Shown here piece by piece: positions 32,862 through 44,380 of a DNA stretch of 64,000 nt. This DNA is from Neoceratodus forsteri (Eukaryota > Chordata > Ceratodontiformes > Ceratodontidae). Below the pieces are notes generated by a model. That model made no database searches. It saw only the letters and a list, made by a program, of their open reading frames with translations, and was not told where the DNA came from. Position 1 is the first letter of the stretch. Each line of letters begins with the position of its first letter. The position numbers and the translations under genes were made by a program. The DNA is taken from assembly GCA_016271365.2 (NCBI GenBank), contig CM057456.1, forward strand, positions 885,666,001-885,730,000, in the 5' to 3' direction.

Positions 32862-35638
32862 ATGGAGTCAACCACAGCACTCAAATATCAAAGTGGCTCA
32901 CAGAAGCATAAACGTGCTAGGGATCAACTAGAAAAAGAGAAACAAATACTAGCAAAGATTCCAAATTTAACAGATTTCGTCTTGGCACCAGGCAGCAGTG
33001 CTAGAGATAAGGAGGCTGTTGGTCAGCATTGTCAGGGTAGCAGTGAGGAAGGTTGTATAAATCTAGATGCCAATATGTCAAATATTGCAATGGAAATGAT
33101 GGATGCAGGTCCCTCTGAGAAAAAAACAAGCAATGTTGTTTCTATGTGCCAAGTCCAATACGTTACAGATGAAGAATTCCAAGCCGACATTTACACTGAG
33201 AGTCCCATGGAAAGCAGCCCAGCGGTTGCTACATGCCATGGAGTCACAGAGGGTTATGTTATTGGCACCATGTGCAATCAGATTTAATTTGACAGCAACC
33301 CAGTGGTTCCTACAAACCCAGAAGTTACTGAGGAACAGGTTACTGATACTTGCCATCAGATTCATGTGGACAGCACCCAAATAACACAGCTGTACAGAAA
33401 CGACCCAACGCAGTGGACATCTCTATGTGAAGAACTTAGGAATTATTTCACATACCATGACGCTGACCAGAACATATGTGAGTTCTCCAAGTCCATGCGT
33501 TTGTACCCAGATAAGAAGCGTTATTTATCCAAGGATCTTTTCTCTAGAATCATGTTAAATGGCGAATGCAGGAAAAGGGATCAGCTTATTTATTCTCCTT
33601 CAACTGGCAATGTCTTGTGTTATGTCTGTAAGCTCTTTTCAGTGAGGAATACTGCATTCTTACAGTCTGGTTTTAGTGACTGGAAAAATGCAAACTCGTG
33701 TGTAAATGAACATGAAAACAGTTACGATCACAGGATGGCATTAATCACACTGCAAGAAAGTAAAAGGACCACAGGAGGAATCGATGCTGAAATTGTACAA
33801 CAATATCAGAATGAGTGTCAGTACTGGAAAAATGTACTGAAATGTGTGGTTGCTGTGGTTAGTTTCTTGTCAGAACGTGGATTGGCTTTTCGAGGTGACA
33901 ATGAACTACCGGGGTCTCCAGGTATTGGAAACTATTTGGGTAATTTAGAGCTTATTAGCCAACTCATCCCTTTTCTAGCTGACCACATAGCAAAATTCAG
34001 CAATGCTGGAAGAGGATGACATCATATTTGTCCTCAACTGTCTGCAATGAATTCATTGACCTGATGAGTAAAAAAGTCTTACATACTATTGTGGAAGAAC
34101 TGAAGATGGCGAAATACTATTCTATCAGTGTTGATTCGACACTGGATATTTGACATGTGGATCAGCTGACTTTCATTGTTAGATGTGTGAAAGCTGATAG
34201 AAATCCAGTTGATCATTTTCTTAAGTTCATTCCAATCCACGGTCATATGTCAGCAAATCTTGCAAACACAGTGATGTCTGTGGTTCAGGAGTTGGGCACT
34301 GAAATAAAGGATTGCAGGGGTGAGACATATGACAACATGAGTAATACGGCAGGAAAATATAGCAGCCTACAAGCCAGAATAAAAGAACATAATCCTTTGG
34401 CGGACTTCATCCCTTGTTCTGCTCATTCCTTAATGCATTATTACCTGGGCAGCCATTTTGTATCAGGTAAACAATGGATAGTTCGGACTTCATATGAAGC
34501 TATTGGAAGTAATGAGTTAAACTTGGTTGGGCTATGTGCTGCTGAATGCTGTTTAAAGGATGTATCTTTTTTTGGATTTCTTCAAGCACTGTATGCATTC
34601 TTTTTGGCCTTCACACATCATTGGCATGTCCTGAGACAGCAGTTGCCTAGCGAAGTGAAAGTACAAAGTCACTCTCAGTTACTCGATGTCTGCTCGAGCG
34701 GATGCATGCAGTGCCCTGTTCAGTGGCTATTAACACATCAAGACTGCATTACAGAACCTGGCTGACAATCCTTCAGAAGGATCAAGCACTAGTATGGAAG
34801 CTGACAGTCTGACTGATAAGATGGTATTGTTGGAAACTGCACTAATGACATCCATTTGGAATTCAACATTATAGTGTCTGCATGCCACAAGTAAGACTTT
34901 ACAGAAAGCAGGCATTTCTTTGAAGACTGTGGTGGATTTATATTCATCCCGAACAGGATTTCTCTAAGAGATTCATAACAATTTTGATGAGTATGAAACC
35001 AATGCAAAAACGGTTCACCCTGAAACATTGTACTGAAGAAACCTCTGTAGGCAAAGGTGTCACAAGCACATGTTTGATGAAGCAAGAAATGAAACAACAT
35101 TAACAGGTAGGTAAACATTTTGTGCAGAGACCTTTCTTGTTATAATTGACACACTGAGTGCTGCCCTGCAGAAGAGAAAAAATGCTTATGATGTCCTACA
35201 GAAAAAAATTGGAGTGTTAACAGACTTTCCTCATCTGAATGTAAATGAGATCCGGAAGAGGGCAGAAAATCTAGTTACTGCATACCCTCTGCATTTGGAG
35301 GAGTCGTTTACTGATGAATTTATAAAGTTTACATCATTTGTTTCTTGTGAAGACAAAGATGTTCTTAACCTGTGTAAACTTTTGAAGGCTCAAGGATTGG
35401 AGTCAACATTCCCAAATGTGGAAGCTGCCTTTCATATATATTTGTGCACTCCAGCTACAAACTGCAGTGGAGAATAGTAATTTTCAGCCATGAGTAGAGT
35501 CAAGAACAAATTAAGAAGCACGATGGACCAGGAAAGACTCAATGCCCTGACTATTTTATCTATCGAGAGTGAAATAGTTAAGACCGTGGACTTTGATGAT
35601 CTCATCGGTGACTTTGCACACCTTAAATCCTGGAAGAA
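32862..35638 (+). pseudogene. hAT-superfamily transposase (DUF4371 / ZMYM1-like type), multiply broken
   Basis: This encoded a cut-and-paste DNA transposase. The first frame runs from the ATG at 32862 with a TAA at 33285, then stays open to 34019. It includes a TTF-type zinc-finger region ('YSPSTGNVLCYVCKLFS', 'GFSDWKNA') and a 'GLAFRGDNE' motif. After a frameshift at 34019, 'YYSISVDST' (catalytic Asp region) is followed by a TGA at 34151, then 'DQLTFIVR', 'FIPIHGH' and 'CRGETYDN' (second catalytic Asp region) and 'SAHSL', to about 34680. The third frame, about 34690-35638, contains at least seven stops and ends in the hAT C-terminal dimerisation region ('LESTFPNVEAAFHIYL', 'TNCSGE', 'RVKNKLRSTM', 'ERLNALTILSIE'). 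A CR1 3' end is joined immediately after 'FAHLKSWK' at 35638. Family recognition is firm and the copy is inactive. Confidence 0.85.
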
Positions 35639-38270
35639 ACATAGAAACATAGAAGTTGATGGCAGATAAGGACCTCAAGGCCCATCCAGTCTGCCCATTT
35701 CTTTTTCTACCATATAAATGTGCCATCAGCCTTTGCTCTGTCAATGGCCTATCTATTCATACTCATCTGTATTGCTCCCTTATGCCTATTCCATGCCTGT
35801 TTGAAGCCCTGCACTGTATTCATATCCACCACTTCCTGAGGTAGGCCATTCCAAGCATCCACCACCCTTTCTGTGAAAAAGAACTTCCTCACATTACCCC
35901 TTAATCGGCCTCCCTCTAATCTCAGGCTGTGTCCTCTTGTCCTGCTATTTTTCTTATATTGAAACATGTTAGACTCTTTCACCTTGTTAATGCCCTTAAG
36001 GTGTTTGAATGTTTCAATCATATCACCTCTCTCCTTCCTTTGCTCTAGGGTATACATACTGAGCTCCGTTAATCTGTCCTCATATGTTTTCTGATGCAGT
36101 CCCTGCACCATTTTGGTTGCCCTTCTCTGGACTGCCTCAATTTGGTTAATATCCTTGTGAAGTGTGGCCTCCAGTACTGCGCAGTACTCCAGATGAGGAG
36201 CTAACCAGTGTCTTGCAAAGAGGGATTATTACCTCCTCTCCCAACTTGTGATACCCCTACTAATACACCTAACATCCCCTAGCCTTACCTACTGCTTTAG
36301 TGGTCTGCTTGGATGATTTCAGGTCATCAGTGATGACGATGCCCAAGTCTCTTTCTTCCCTTGTGACTGCCAGCAACTCCCCTCCCAGCTTATAAGTGGC
36401 TTCAGGGTTTCTCTTCTCTATGTGCATGATCTTGCACTTCTTTGCAGTAAACCCCAGTTGCCACTCTTCTGACCATTTTGCTAGTTTATCCAGATCTCTT
36501 CTCATTCTGCCCACCCCATCTGGATCATCTACTCTGTTGCAGATCTTGGTGTCATCTGCAAACAGACAAACCTTACCCTCCAGTCCATCTGCAATGTCAC
36601 TGATGAAGATATTGAAGAGGACTGGCCCCAGGACTGATCCCTGAGGTACCCCACCTGTGACTTGCATCTCTTCTGACTGTATACCGTTTACCACCACTCT
36701 CTGTTTTGCCCACCAACCAGTTTGCCACCCAGTTGACCAACTTCTGACCCACCCCCAGCCTACCCAGTTTATTAATCAGTCTTCTATGTGGAACAGTATC
36801 GAAAGCTTTGCTGAAATCAAGGTAGGTGACATCAACTGCTCCCCCTTGGTCTACCACTCTGGTTATCCAGTCAAAGAAATCTATAAGACTAGTTTGACAG
36901 GACCTTCCTTTTGTAAACCCATGCTGTCTTGGATCCTGTGCTCCTATGGATTCCAGGTGTTGCACTATCCTTTCCTTAAGGAGTGCCTCCATAATCTTGC
37001 CCACTACTGAGGTAAGACTGACTGGTCTGTAGTTCCCTGCCTCCTACCTGCTACCACTCTTGTGGAGCAGGATCACATGAGCCCTTCTCCAGTCTTCTGG
37101 GGCCTCTCCTGTGCTTAGAGACTCACTAAACAGTTCTGATAATGGCTCTGCTAGTTCCACCCTTAGCTCCTTTAGTACCCTGGGATGTATGCCATCAGGT
37201 CTCATTGCCTTGTCTACCCTGAGCTTATCAAACTCTTGTAGAACCCTTTCTTTTGTGAAGGGACTAGTGCTCACCCCCCCCGCCGTGTCCATGGTGCTGA
37301 GCTGTGGGCCCTGCCCTACCTTCTCTTCAGTAAATACTTAGCAGAAGTATCTATTTAGGATAGATGCTTTTACATGGTCCTCATCCTCCTCACATGCCCC
37401 CTTATCTCCTTTAATCTTAGCAATACCCCCTCTGAACTTTCTTCTTTCAGTAATGTATCTATAGAAAATCTTGTCACCTTCTTTTACTGTTCGTGCTAGT
37501 GTTTCCTCAGTTTGGGCCTTTGCCTGCCTTACTGCCTTCCCTGCTTTCCTTAGGGAAGTTTGGTATGCCTCCCTATCTTCATCCCGCTGTGTTCTCTTAT
37601 ATTTCCTGAAGGCCAGTCTTTTGGCTCTGACCTTTTCTGCCACTGTTTTTGAGAACCAAAGTGGTTTCCTTCTTCTTTTGCACTTCCTTTTCTCTCTAAC
37701 ACAATGGGATGTTGCTTCAAGTATTGCATCCTTTATGCTTGCCCACTTTGCCTGTACCCCTCACCTATATTTCTTTTGGCCAGGGCTAGCTTAACTCTGT
37801 TGGCCATCTTATTAAAATTAGCTCCTCTGAAGTCCCATATTTTTGCCTTGGAATGGGATGATTTAGTTGTAGTGGCCAAATTGAACCATACCATGTGATG
37901 GTCACTGGCCCCCAGGTGACCTTCTACCTGGAGATCTGTGATCCCTTCCCTGTTAGTCAGCACTAGATCTAGGATAGCCCTGTCTCTTGTGGGTTGTTCT
38001 ACCAGTTGTTTGATGCCCTCCCCCTGCAGGGAATCCACCATGTGTCTAGTTCTGGCAGATGTTCTTGCTGGTATTGACCAATCTGTATCTGGCATTTTGA
38101 AATCTCCCATTATCAGAACCTCCCCTTTAGCTGTCATGTTTTGTATATCTTCTAACAGTAATGTGTCTATGTCCTCCCCCTGGTCTGGTGGCCTGTAGAC
38201 AACCCCAGTTCTTATTGCTGTCCCATTTCCTGTTTCCAGGATGACCCATAGTTCTTCTGTGTAGGCTGAC
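35639..38270 (-). pseudogene. Longest CR1-like LINE copy: partial endonuclease, full RT, 3' end
   Basis: On the minus strand from about 38270 the order is an endonuclease C-terminal half ('LIMGDFKMPDTDW', with GDFN changed to GDFK, and 'GASDHHMVWFN', SDH intact). A linker follows (37643-37338, 'KKAGKAVRQAKAQ'), then the pre-RT domain (37292-37044). RT shows 'QHGFTKGRSCQTSL', 'YLDFSKAFDTVPH', 'GVPQGSVLGPVLFN' and an intact FADD at 36551-36562, then the C-terminal domain (36111-35749). The 3' end at 35639-35655 carries the tttctatgttt tail. Frameshifts split it into at least five frames. This copy keeps more RT catalytic residues than the others, but it lacks the 5' half of the endonuclease. 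Confidence 0.85.
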
Positions 38271-38466
38271 TAAAGCACTGTCAAGCATCATCATTCTAAA
38301 GGAAGAAAATATATCAGTGGAAGTCATCGCTTTACTACCTCTATTACAATTGATTGGTTGAAAGTCTGTGTTACTTCAAAATGGTTTATTTATACGGTGA
38401 CAGCCCATAAATAAATAGCATGCATCATCAGGAGATGCAGACCAATACTTTGAACAGCAAATTTAA

Positions 38467-39905
38467 AGAGGGACTATGATCAAAATTTTTAGCAAAAATA
38501 AATTCAGAGTTTGGATCACCATAGCCCCAATCAGCCTCACACAAAAAAATAATTATCTAACTAACTTTGTTTAAAAGTTCCAAGTCATTTTACAATCCTA
38601 AATTCACTGCCTGTTTAAAAAAGCCAGTTTCAATGAAGAACTGCTGATGATGTCATCTTCAGAACTCACAGTCTAGTCTTCACTGTTCCCTTCCGGGAAA
38701 CTTACATTACACCTGTTTCTCTGAAGTTGAAAGATCATGCGCAGCAGTTTTCACAAGGGAAACATGCAGCACCATTTGATAAACATTGCTTCAAAAACTA
38801 TATGTGTTTCAGGTTTTGCAACAAAGTGTACATTTTGTTGTCTGTCTTTTTTTATTGTGGTCCTTTTTCTCAAGGGTTGCTGAATGCTTAGTCTTAAGCT
38901 GTGTTACACGACCGATGCAGTGCAAATGTGAGCCACTGCAAGTATGTCTGTACCTGTAGCATAGTGAGTGGCTTCTGTCCACACAGCAGGCTCTGTATTG
39001 TTGCAAGTTGCTCCTGTGTCATGCTGGTAGCTCTAGGGAATCATGGGAGTAGCAATGGAGCATGATGGGAGCATCTGACTTGCATCACAGCATACAGTCC
39101 ACATGGCAGGTAGTAGACCCTAATACGCTGCACAATCACAACCAGAAAGTGGCTGTGGGAGAGAATCACTGACCGGCTTACCATGATGCTGTAAGCATCC
39201 ACATGGGGGTCTTGCAGTGCCACAAAGAAATCGTACAACTCACTGCAGCTCAAAAGCGGCTGTGTAAACACGGCTATAGTAGCACACCGCTGTGAGTTTT
39301 GCAGACTGGATAACTCTGATGTGGTGAAAAGAGGTTATCATTCACACCTATCATTCAACTAAGGTGATTTCTCAGGATGGCACATATAAACAATGATCCC
39401 ATCTACCTATAAATGGGGCTGGGAGAGTTGATGCTGTTTTGAAACCTTACAAGTTTCTATACAACAGCCAGTGAAATGATTTCATCCTGCCTGGCTGTTA
39501 CTTGCCCTACATTCAGGCTCATCTATATTGTTACCTACATTAAAATTATAATTTTACCATGGCTAACACTTCCACCCATAGTAGGAATTAACTCATATAA
39601 ATCCACTACTAATACTTACTATAAGGCAGACACTGCCAAACAGCAATGAAGTAACCAATACTACAGTGGAGAAACATGTCCTATAAAGCTTGATTACTAG
39701 GAAAACTAGACTATGAGTTCTGGATATGACATCATCAGCAGCTCTTCGCTGAAACTGGCTTTTCTGAGCAGGTAGTGAAGTTAGGGTTACAAACTAGCTC
39801 TTAACTTTAAAATAACAAAGTAGAAACCTGTTTTTTGGTATGATATTTATTGGTGGTATGCTTATTCTAATTCTGAAATGTAGTTCTTTTCACTGTAATC
39901 CCGCT
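38467..39905. mobile_element. Kolobok/T2-like non-autonomous element with long TIRs and TTAA flanks
   Basis: TTAA stands at 38463-38466 and at 39906-39909. Inside it, AGAGGGACTA at the left pairs with TAATCCCGCT at the right. The inverted similarity continues inward for over 200 bp, strongest where 38566-38690 matches the reverse complement of 39690-39835 (gaactgctgatgatgtcat, actgcctg, cagtctagt). TTAA targets and TTAAAGG-like ends are known for the Kolobok superfamily, such as the Xenopus T2 elements; piggyBac also uses TTAA. No transposase ORF is present in the 1.0-kb interior. Confidence 0.6.
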
Positions 39906-39984
39906 TTAATATTCAGAGTAGGATTTTTACATTTTCAACATCTGATTCTGGATCAGCTCTTCCTTCTGAGTAGATCCCCCCCAG

Positions 39985-41057
39985 ATGTTAAGAGTAATAT
40001 GTAGCAGTACTCTTGAGCCATCAGAAGCACTGCAAGACATGAACAAAATATAGTAGGAGCTCCAAAGTGCTCCAGCACCCAGAAGCAGAGATATCAGAAG
40101 CTGTCTGAGACAACTGATGCCAAAACCCTTAACTGATATAGTGAAAAACCATCCCAATCATTCCTTTGACCCCAGAGAAACCATGTAAGAAATGAACAAA
40201 ACAACATTGTTGCTACTAAGTGCACCAGCACCTACAGATGGAAATGACTTAAGCAGACAAGATTGCTACTAATACCCTTAACATACAGGGGGGAACACCA
40301 ACCAGTCCTGTCAGTGACCCCAGTGAATACCTGCAAGAAATGAACAAAATAGCATTAGTGCTACAAAGTGCTCCAGCACCTAGAGATGGAGACGACAGAA
40401 GCTGTCTGAGAAGATTGACGCCAAGACCCTTAGCCAGTACAGTGAAAAATGCCACAGCTCAGTCATGTGACCCCAGTGAAGCACTGCAAGAAATGAACAT
40501 AATAGCATTGGTGCTACAAAGTGCTCCAGCACCTAGAGATGGAGATGACAGAAGCTGTCTGAGAAGATTGATGCCAATACCCTTAGCCAGTACAGTGAAA
40601 AATGCCACAGCTCAGTCATGTGACCCCAGTGAATACCTGCAAGAAATGAACATAATAGCATTGGTGCTGCAAAGTGCTCCAGCACCTAGAGATGGAGACG
40701 ACAGAAGCTGTCTGAGAAGATTGATGCCAATACCCTTAGCCAGTACAGTGAAAAATGCCACAGCTCAGTCATGTGACCCCAGTGAAGCACTGCAAGAAAT
40801 GAACATAATAGCACTGGTGCTACAAAGTGCTCCAGCACCTAGAGATGGAGAGGACAGTAGCTGTCTGAGAAGATTGATGCCAATACCCTTAGCCAGTACA
40901 GAGAAAAATGCCACAACAGAATCCTGTGACCCCAGTGAAGCAATCCAAGAAATGAACAAAATAGCATTGGTGCTACAAAGTGCTCTACCACCCAGAGACA
41001 GAGGAGACAGGAGATGTCTAAGAAGATTGATTCCAATACCCTTAACCTATGCAAGGT
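39985..41057 (+). repeat. 153-bp tandem repeat, about seven units
   Basis: Units start with atgaacawaa at 40039, 40192, 40340, 40493, 40646, 40799 and 40952. Spacing is exactly 153 bp, except 148 bp between the second and third. A partial tail of a preceding unit lies at about 40018-40038. Units 3-6 are nearly identical. Units 1 and 2 are diverged and contain stops. Unit 7 is diverged in its second half and ends at a gtgagt sequence. The array is absent elsewhere in the window. Confidence 0.95.
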
Positions 41058-41059
41058 GA
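40340..41059 (+). CDS. Open reading frame of 51-residue tandem repeats, function unknown
   Basis: The frame is open for 239 codons because the 153-bp period is a multiple of three. Each 51-residue unit starts MN(I/K)IALVLQSAPAPRDG. It continues through a DDRSCLRRLMPIPLAST-like segment and ends in a Cys-Asp-Pro-Ser-Glu motif before LQE. Each full unit has two cysteines. The last unit runs into TATGCAAG|GTGAGT, a consensus splice donor at 41055-41061, so the ORF may be an exon; the TGA stop lies inside that donor. I do not recognise the protein. The minus strand is also open in part of the array, so coding is not proven. If it is an exon, its 5' side is eroded, because units 1-2 carry stops. 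Confidence 0.25.
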   Translation: MNKIALVLQSAPAPRDGDDRSCLRRLTPRPLASTVKNATAQSCDPSEALQEMNIIALVLQSAPAPRDGDDRSCLRRLMPIPLASTVKNATAQSCDPSEYLQEMNIIALVLQSAPAPRDGDDRSCLRRLMPIPLASTVKNATAQSCDPSEALQEMNIIALVLQSAPAPRDGEDSSCLRRLMPIPLASTEKNATTESCDPSEAIQEMNKIALVLQSALPPRDRGDRRCLRRLIPIPLTYAR

Positions 41060-41594
41060 GTGGTGGCAAACTTTTAATTGATGAATCTAAAGGATAGCTT
41101 CTGCGAATATTTTATTACAGTGTTTAAAATTCTGATTATTGCTATGAGGATAGTTAAAATATTTGTTTCTGAAATCCTACAGACATGGGTAAATACAGCT
41201 TTTAAGTGTCTTCCTTGACCTCTTGGTCTTTCAGTACAGGGAACTGACATACCATGCGGAACAGCCAGTAGCAAAGGTGGTTTCAGCAAGAGCTGCACGT
41301 CATTCTGTGTTCAGGGGAACTTTAATAATTTGAATTACTGTGGATATTTAGGTTATTTATTTGTGATGTTTTAATTACATGCAAGCATGATAATGGATAA
41401 CTTCAGTGCCTGTTTCATTGGACAACTATACAGGCACCTGTGCCTTGTGGGTCTTATCCTGTTGCCAAATAATTTACTTTAAAGAACAAAAAATGGAAAG
41501 GGGTAGGGCTTGGCAGAATAGACATGGTTTGCTAAAAGGGGATGTGGCCTACACATAGGGGGCACCAGATTTTCCTCAGGACCCATGGAACCTA
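41060..41594. other. Unassigned spacer
   Basis: No gene was identified. A second exon for the repeat ORF could not be recognised. Confidence 0.3.
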
Positions 41595-44380
41595 ATCTGA
41601 CCCTGGATGGTATGGTTTAACATGAGAACAGTAGAGGAATCCAGCCATACAAAGGAAAGAGTCCTGGATTTTAGAAGGGCAGATTTTGCAAAACTAGAGG
41701 TTTGTCTGAAGAAAGCCCTAGAGGGAAGGCTGGGTAAGAGGGATGTAGAGAATCAATGGGCACAACTTTTTTTTTTAACTCTCTTTCACTCCGGTCATTG
41801 GTGGCCTGGGCATCTCTCCAGCACAGGCTCACTTGGCCTCACCTCTACCGCCCGTCATGCCCTTCCCCGACTGAGGAATTGGGTGCTGGGTCCTCTCCTC
41901 GTGTGACCCCGAACAGGAGAGGCAGGACCAAGGGGAGCCAAGTTGTGATCCAGGCCAGCACTGGGTTTTTCCACCTTGGTTATGTCCCCCGAGGTGCGGA
42001 TGTGCAATGATGTCTGGGCTCAGGGCAGACTCTCAGAGGACGTCCGCTGTCACCTCACCCCTGTAAGCAGCATGCTGCTGTGGTGTCCCCCGTCTCCATC
42101 GAAGGCAGCTGCAGAGTGGTGAGTCCGCAGAACCCACCCCAAGAAAGGAGAGCAGTCCTCTAGATGCTCAATCCTCTCCTTCCCTGCTGACCCCCGGTGA
42201 CCAGAGTCCGCTCCCGAACCCAGGTCACCGGCATGGTGCAAGGTGTGGCATCCAGCACCTCAACCCCCAGCAAAACCGGGCCCCATTGGGCATATCTTAA
42301 GGGAGCCATAATGGAAGCCACAAGCCTATGTGTTAGGCAAATAAGTAAAACAAAGAGAAAGAACAAAAAACACTCTGGTTCTCAAAGGAGGTGGCAGGGA
42401 GGGTGAGGGGAAAAAAGGTTAGCATTCAGAAAACACAAAGAAACACAGAGGGATAAAGAAGGAGAAACATCTCTGGAAAAGCTAAAGAAGGCAGGGAAAA
42501 CAGTCAGAAAAGTCAAAGCACAGACAGAGGAAAGGATAGCCAAGGCAACTAAGAAATGAGACAAGACTTTTAGATACATTAAAGAAAAGAGAAAAAACAG
42601 GGAAGGGATTCTGAGACTAAAAAGGGAAGGGGGGTCAGCAGAAGGAGACCAGGAGAAATCCTGAACAAATATTTTTGTCCAGGGTTTACAATAGAAAAGG
42701 AAGGGGAGGATCTACAGCTAGGGTGTAGGATGCACGGGGGGGGATGCCATATACCAGTCCATTCACAGTAGAGGAGTCCTAAGGAAGTAGAAAAACTGAA
42801 AGTAGATAAGGCAAGAACGAAATACATCACAGAATTCTAAAAGAACTTAGAAAGGAGCTAGCAGCACCACTAGCAGCTTTGTTCAACAAATCATTGGAAA
42901 CAGGTGTGGTGCCGGCAGACTGGAGGAGGCCGAATGTTGTCCCTCTCCATAAGAGCAGGAGCAGGGAAGAGGCTGGTAACTGTAGGCCAGTTAGCCTAAC
43001 CTCATTGGTGGGGAAATTGATGGAATCATTACTCAAGGAAAATATTGTGACATACCTTGAATGCAACGGTTAGCAGGATCCAAGACAGCATGTCTTCACT
43101 GCAGGCAGGTCCTGCCAAACAAACCTGATATATTTCTTTGACTGGGTGACAAGGGAGCTAGATCAGGGAGGGGCAGTGAATGTGGACTACCTGGATTGCA
43201 GTAAGGCCTTTGACACCATCCCGCACAAAAGGCTAATAAACAAGCTGAACAGCCTGGGAGTTGGATCCAAAGTGATAAACTGGGTAAGAAATTGGTTGAG
43301 TGGTAGGACACAAAGGGTGGTAGTGAGGCGAATGGAATTCAGTCTGTAAAAAGGGAGGTAACCAGTGGGGTGCCTCAGGGATCGGTGCTAGGTTCAGTCC
43401 TCTTTAATGTCTTTATAAGTGATATTGTGGATGGGCTGAAGGGGAAGGTGTGCCTCTTCACAGACAACACAAAGATCTGCAATAGGGTTGACACATCGGG
43501 GGAGTGGAAAGAATGAGAAGGGACCTGGATGAGCTGGAGGAAAGGTCAAATACATGGCAGCTGAGATTCAATGCGAAAAAGTGTAAAATTATGTGCTTGG
43601 GACATGGGAATCCGAGGGAGGAGTACTCAATGGGGGGAGGTCCTATTGGCCACCAAACAGGAGCGGGATCTAGGTGTGATTATATCTGATGATCTAAAGG
43701 TGGCTGGGCAGTGGGAAAAGGCAGCAAGAAGGGCCAGCAAGATGTTAGGGTGCACAAGGAGGGGCAGCACCAGCAGAAAAAAAGAGATGGTGATGCCACT
43801 GTACAGATCACTAGTGAGACCACATCTGGAGTACAATGTCCAGTTCTGGAGGCATCATCTCTGGAAGGACATAGACAGAGTGGAGGCAGTACAGAGAAGG
43901 GCAACAAAAATGGTACAAGGGCTGCAACAGAAGTCATATGAAGACAAACTGAAAAACCACAATATGTATTCCCTGGAAATGAGGAGATTGGGGGGGGGAT
44001 GATAGAGATGCTCAAACACCTTAAAGGGATAGACAAGGTACAGGGGGTGGCATCTTTCAGAAAAGAGAGTGTACAAGAACTAGGGGATGTGACATGAAGT
44101 TGGAGGGAGGTAGAATCAGGGTTAATGGGTGGAAGTACTTCTTTACGGAAAGGGTGGTGGATGCATGGAATAGCCTCAAAGCGGGGGTGGTAGGAGCAAA
44201 AACGGTAGACAAATTCAAAAATGCATGGGACAGACACATGGGTATACTAGAAACAGGGAAGGGTGGAAAAACTGCAGATCAGTTACAATCTACAGCGTCA
44301 GTCAAGGGTAGGAAGAATGGGCAGACTAGATGGGCCAGGTGGTCCTGATTAGCAGACAAAATCTATGTGTCTATGTAATC
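41595..44380 (+). pseudogene. CR1-like LINE copy interrupted by a SINE-like insertion
   Basis: The copy starts in the endonuclease end ('MVWFNMRTVEESSHTKERVLDF'). The SINE-like insertion at 41763-42286 splits it; reading resumes in frame context at about 42293 ('YLKGAIMEATSLCVRQI'). A lysine-rich linker (42300-42600) and the pre-RT domain (42830-43070) follow, then RT ('YLDCSKAFDTIPH', 'GVPQGSVLG', 'CLFTDNTKIC' where FADD is expected) and the C-terminal region ('ERDLGVIISDDLK', 'LVRPHLEYNVQFW', 'TERVVDAWNSL'). The family-typical 3' end, 'tgtgtctatgtaatc', is near 44375. Frameshifts and stops are frequent. The active site is mutated (FTDN). Confidence 0.85.
41763..42286 (-). mobile_element. 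Retroposed SINE-like element, copy 2, inserted in a CR1 copy
   Basis: TGGGCA at 41757-41762 is repeated at 42287-42292, and removing the insert restores the CR1 linker frame (...NQWA|YLKG...). The T-run at 41767-41776 marks the poly-A tail on the minus strand. The sequence is homologous to 26987-27650 but about 140 bp shorter. It contains 'gcagtcctctagatgctcaat', 'gctgacccccggtgacc' and 'aggtcaccggcatggtgcaa'. No convincing Pol III A/B boxes were seen. Confidence 0.7.

Noticed and set aside
40249..40959. Minus-strand ORFs in the 153-bp repeat (hydrophobic, 'LLRQLLSSPSLGAG')
   Set aside because: They are open because of the repeat period and are shorter than the plus-strand frame. The plus strand also ends at a splice-donor consensus. 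Kept as a caution, not a gene.
40039..41057. CRISPR array
   Set aside because: The units are 153-bp contiguous tandem copies without variable spacers, and the genome is eukaryotic.
43680..44237. 185-codon minus-strand ORF
   Set aside because: Antisense shadow of a CR1 copy; the sense strand carries the conserved motifs.
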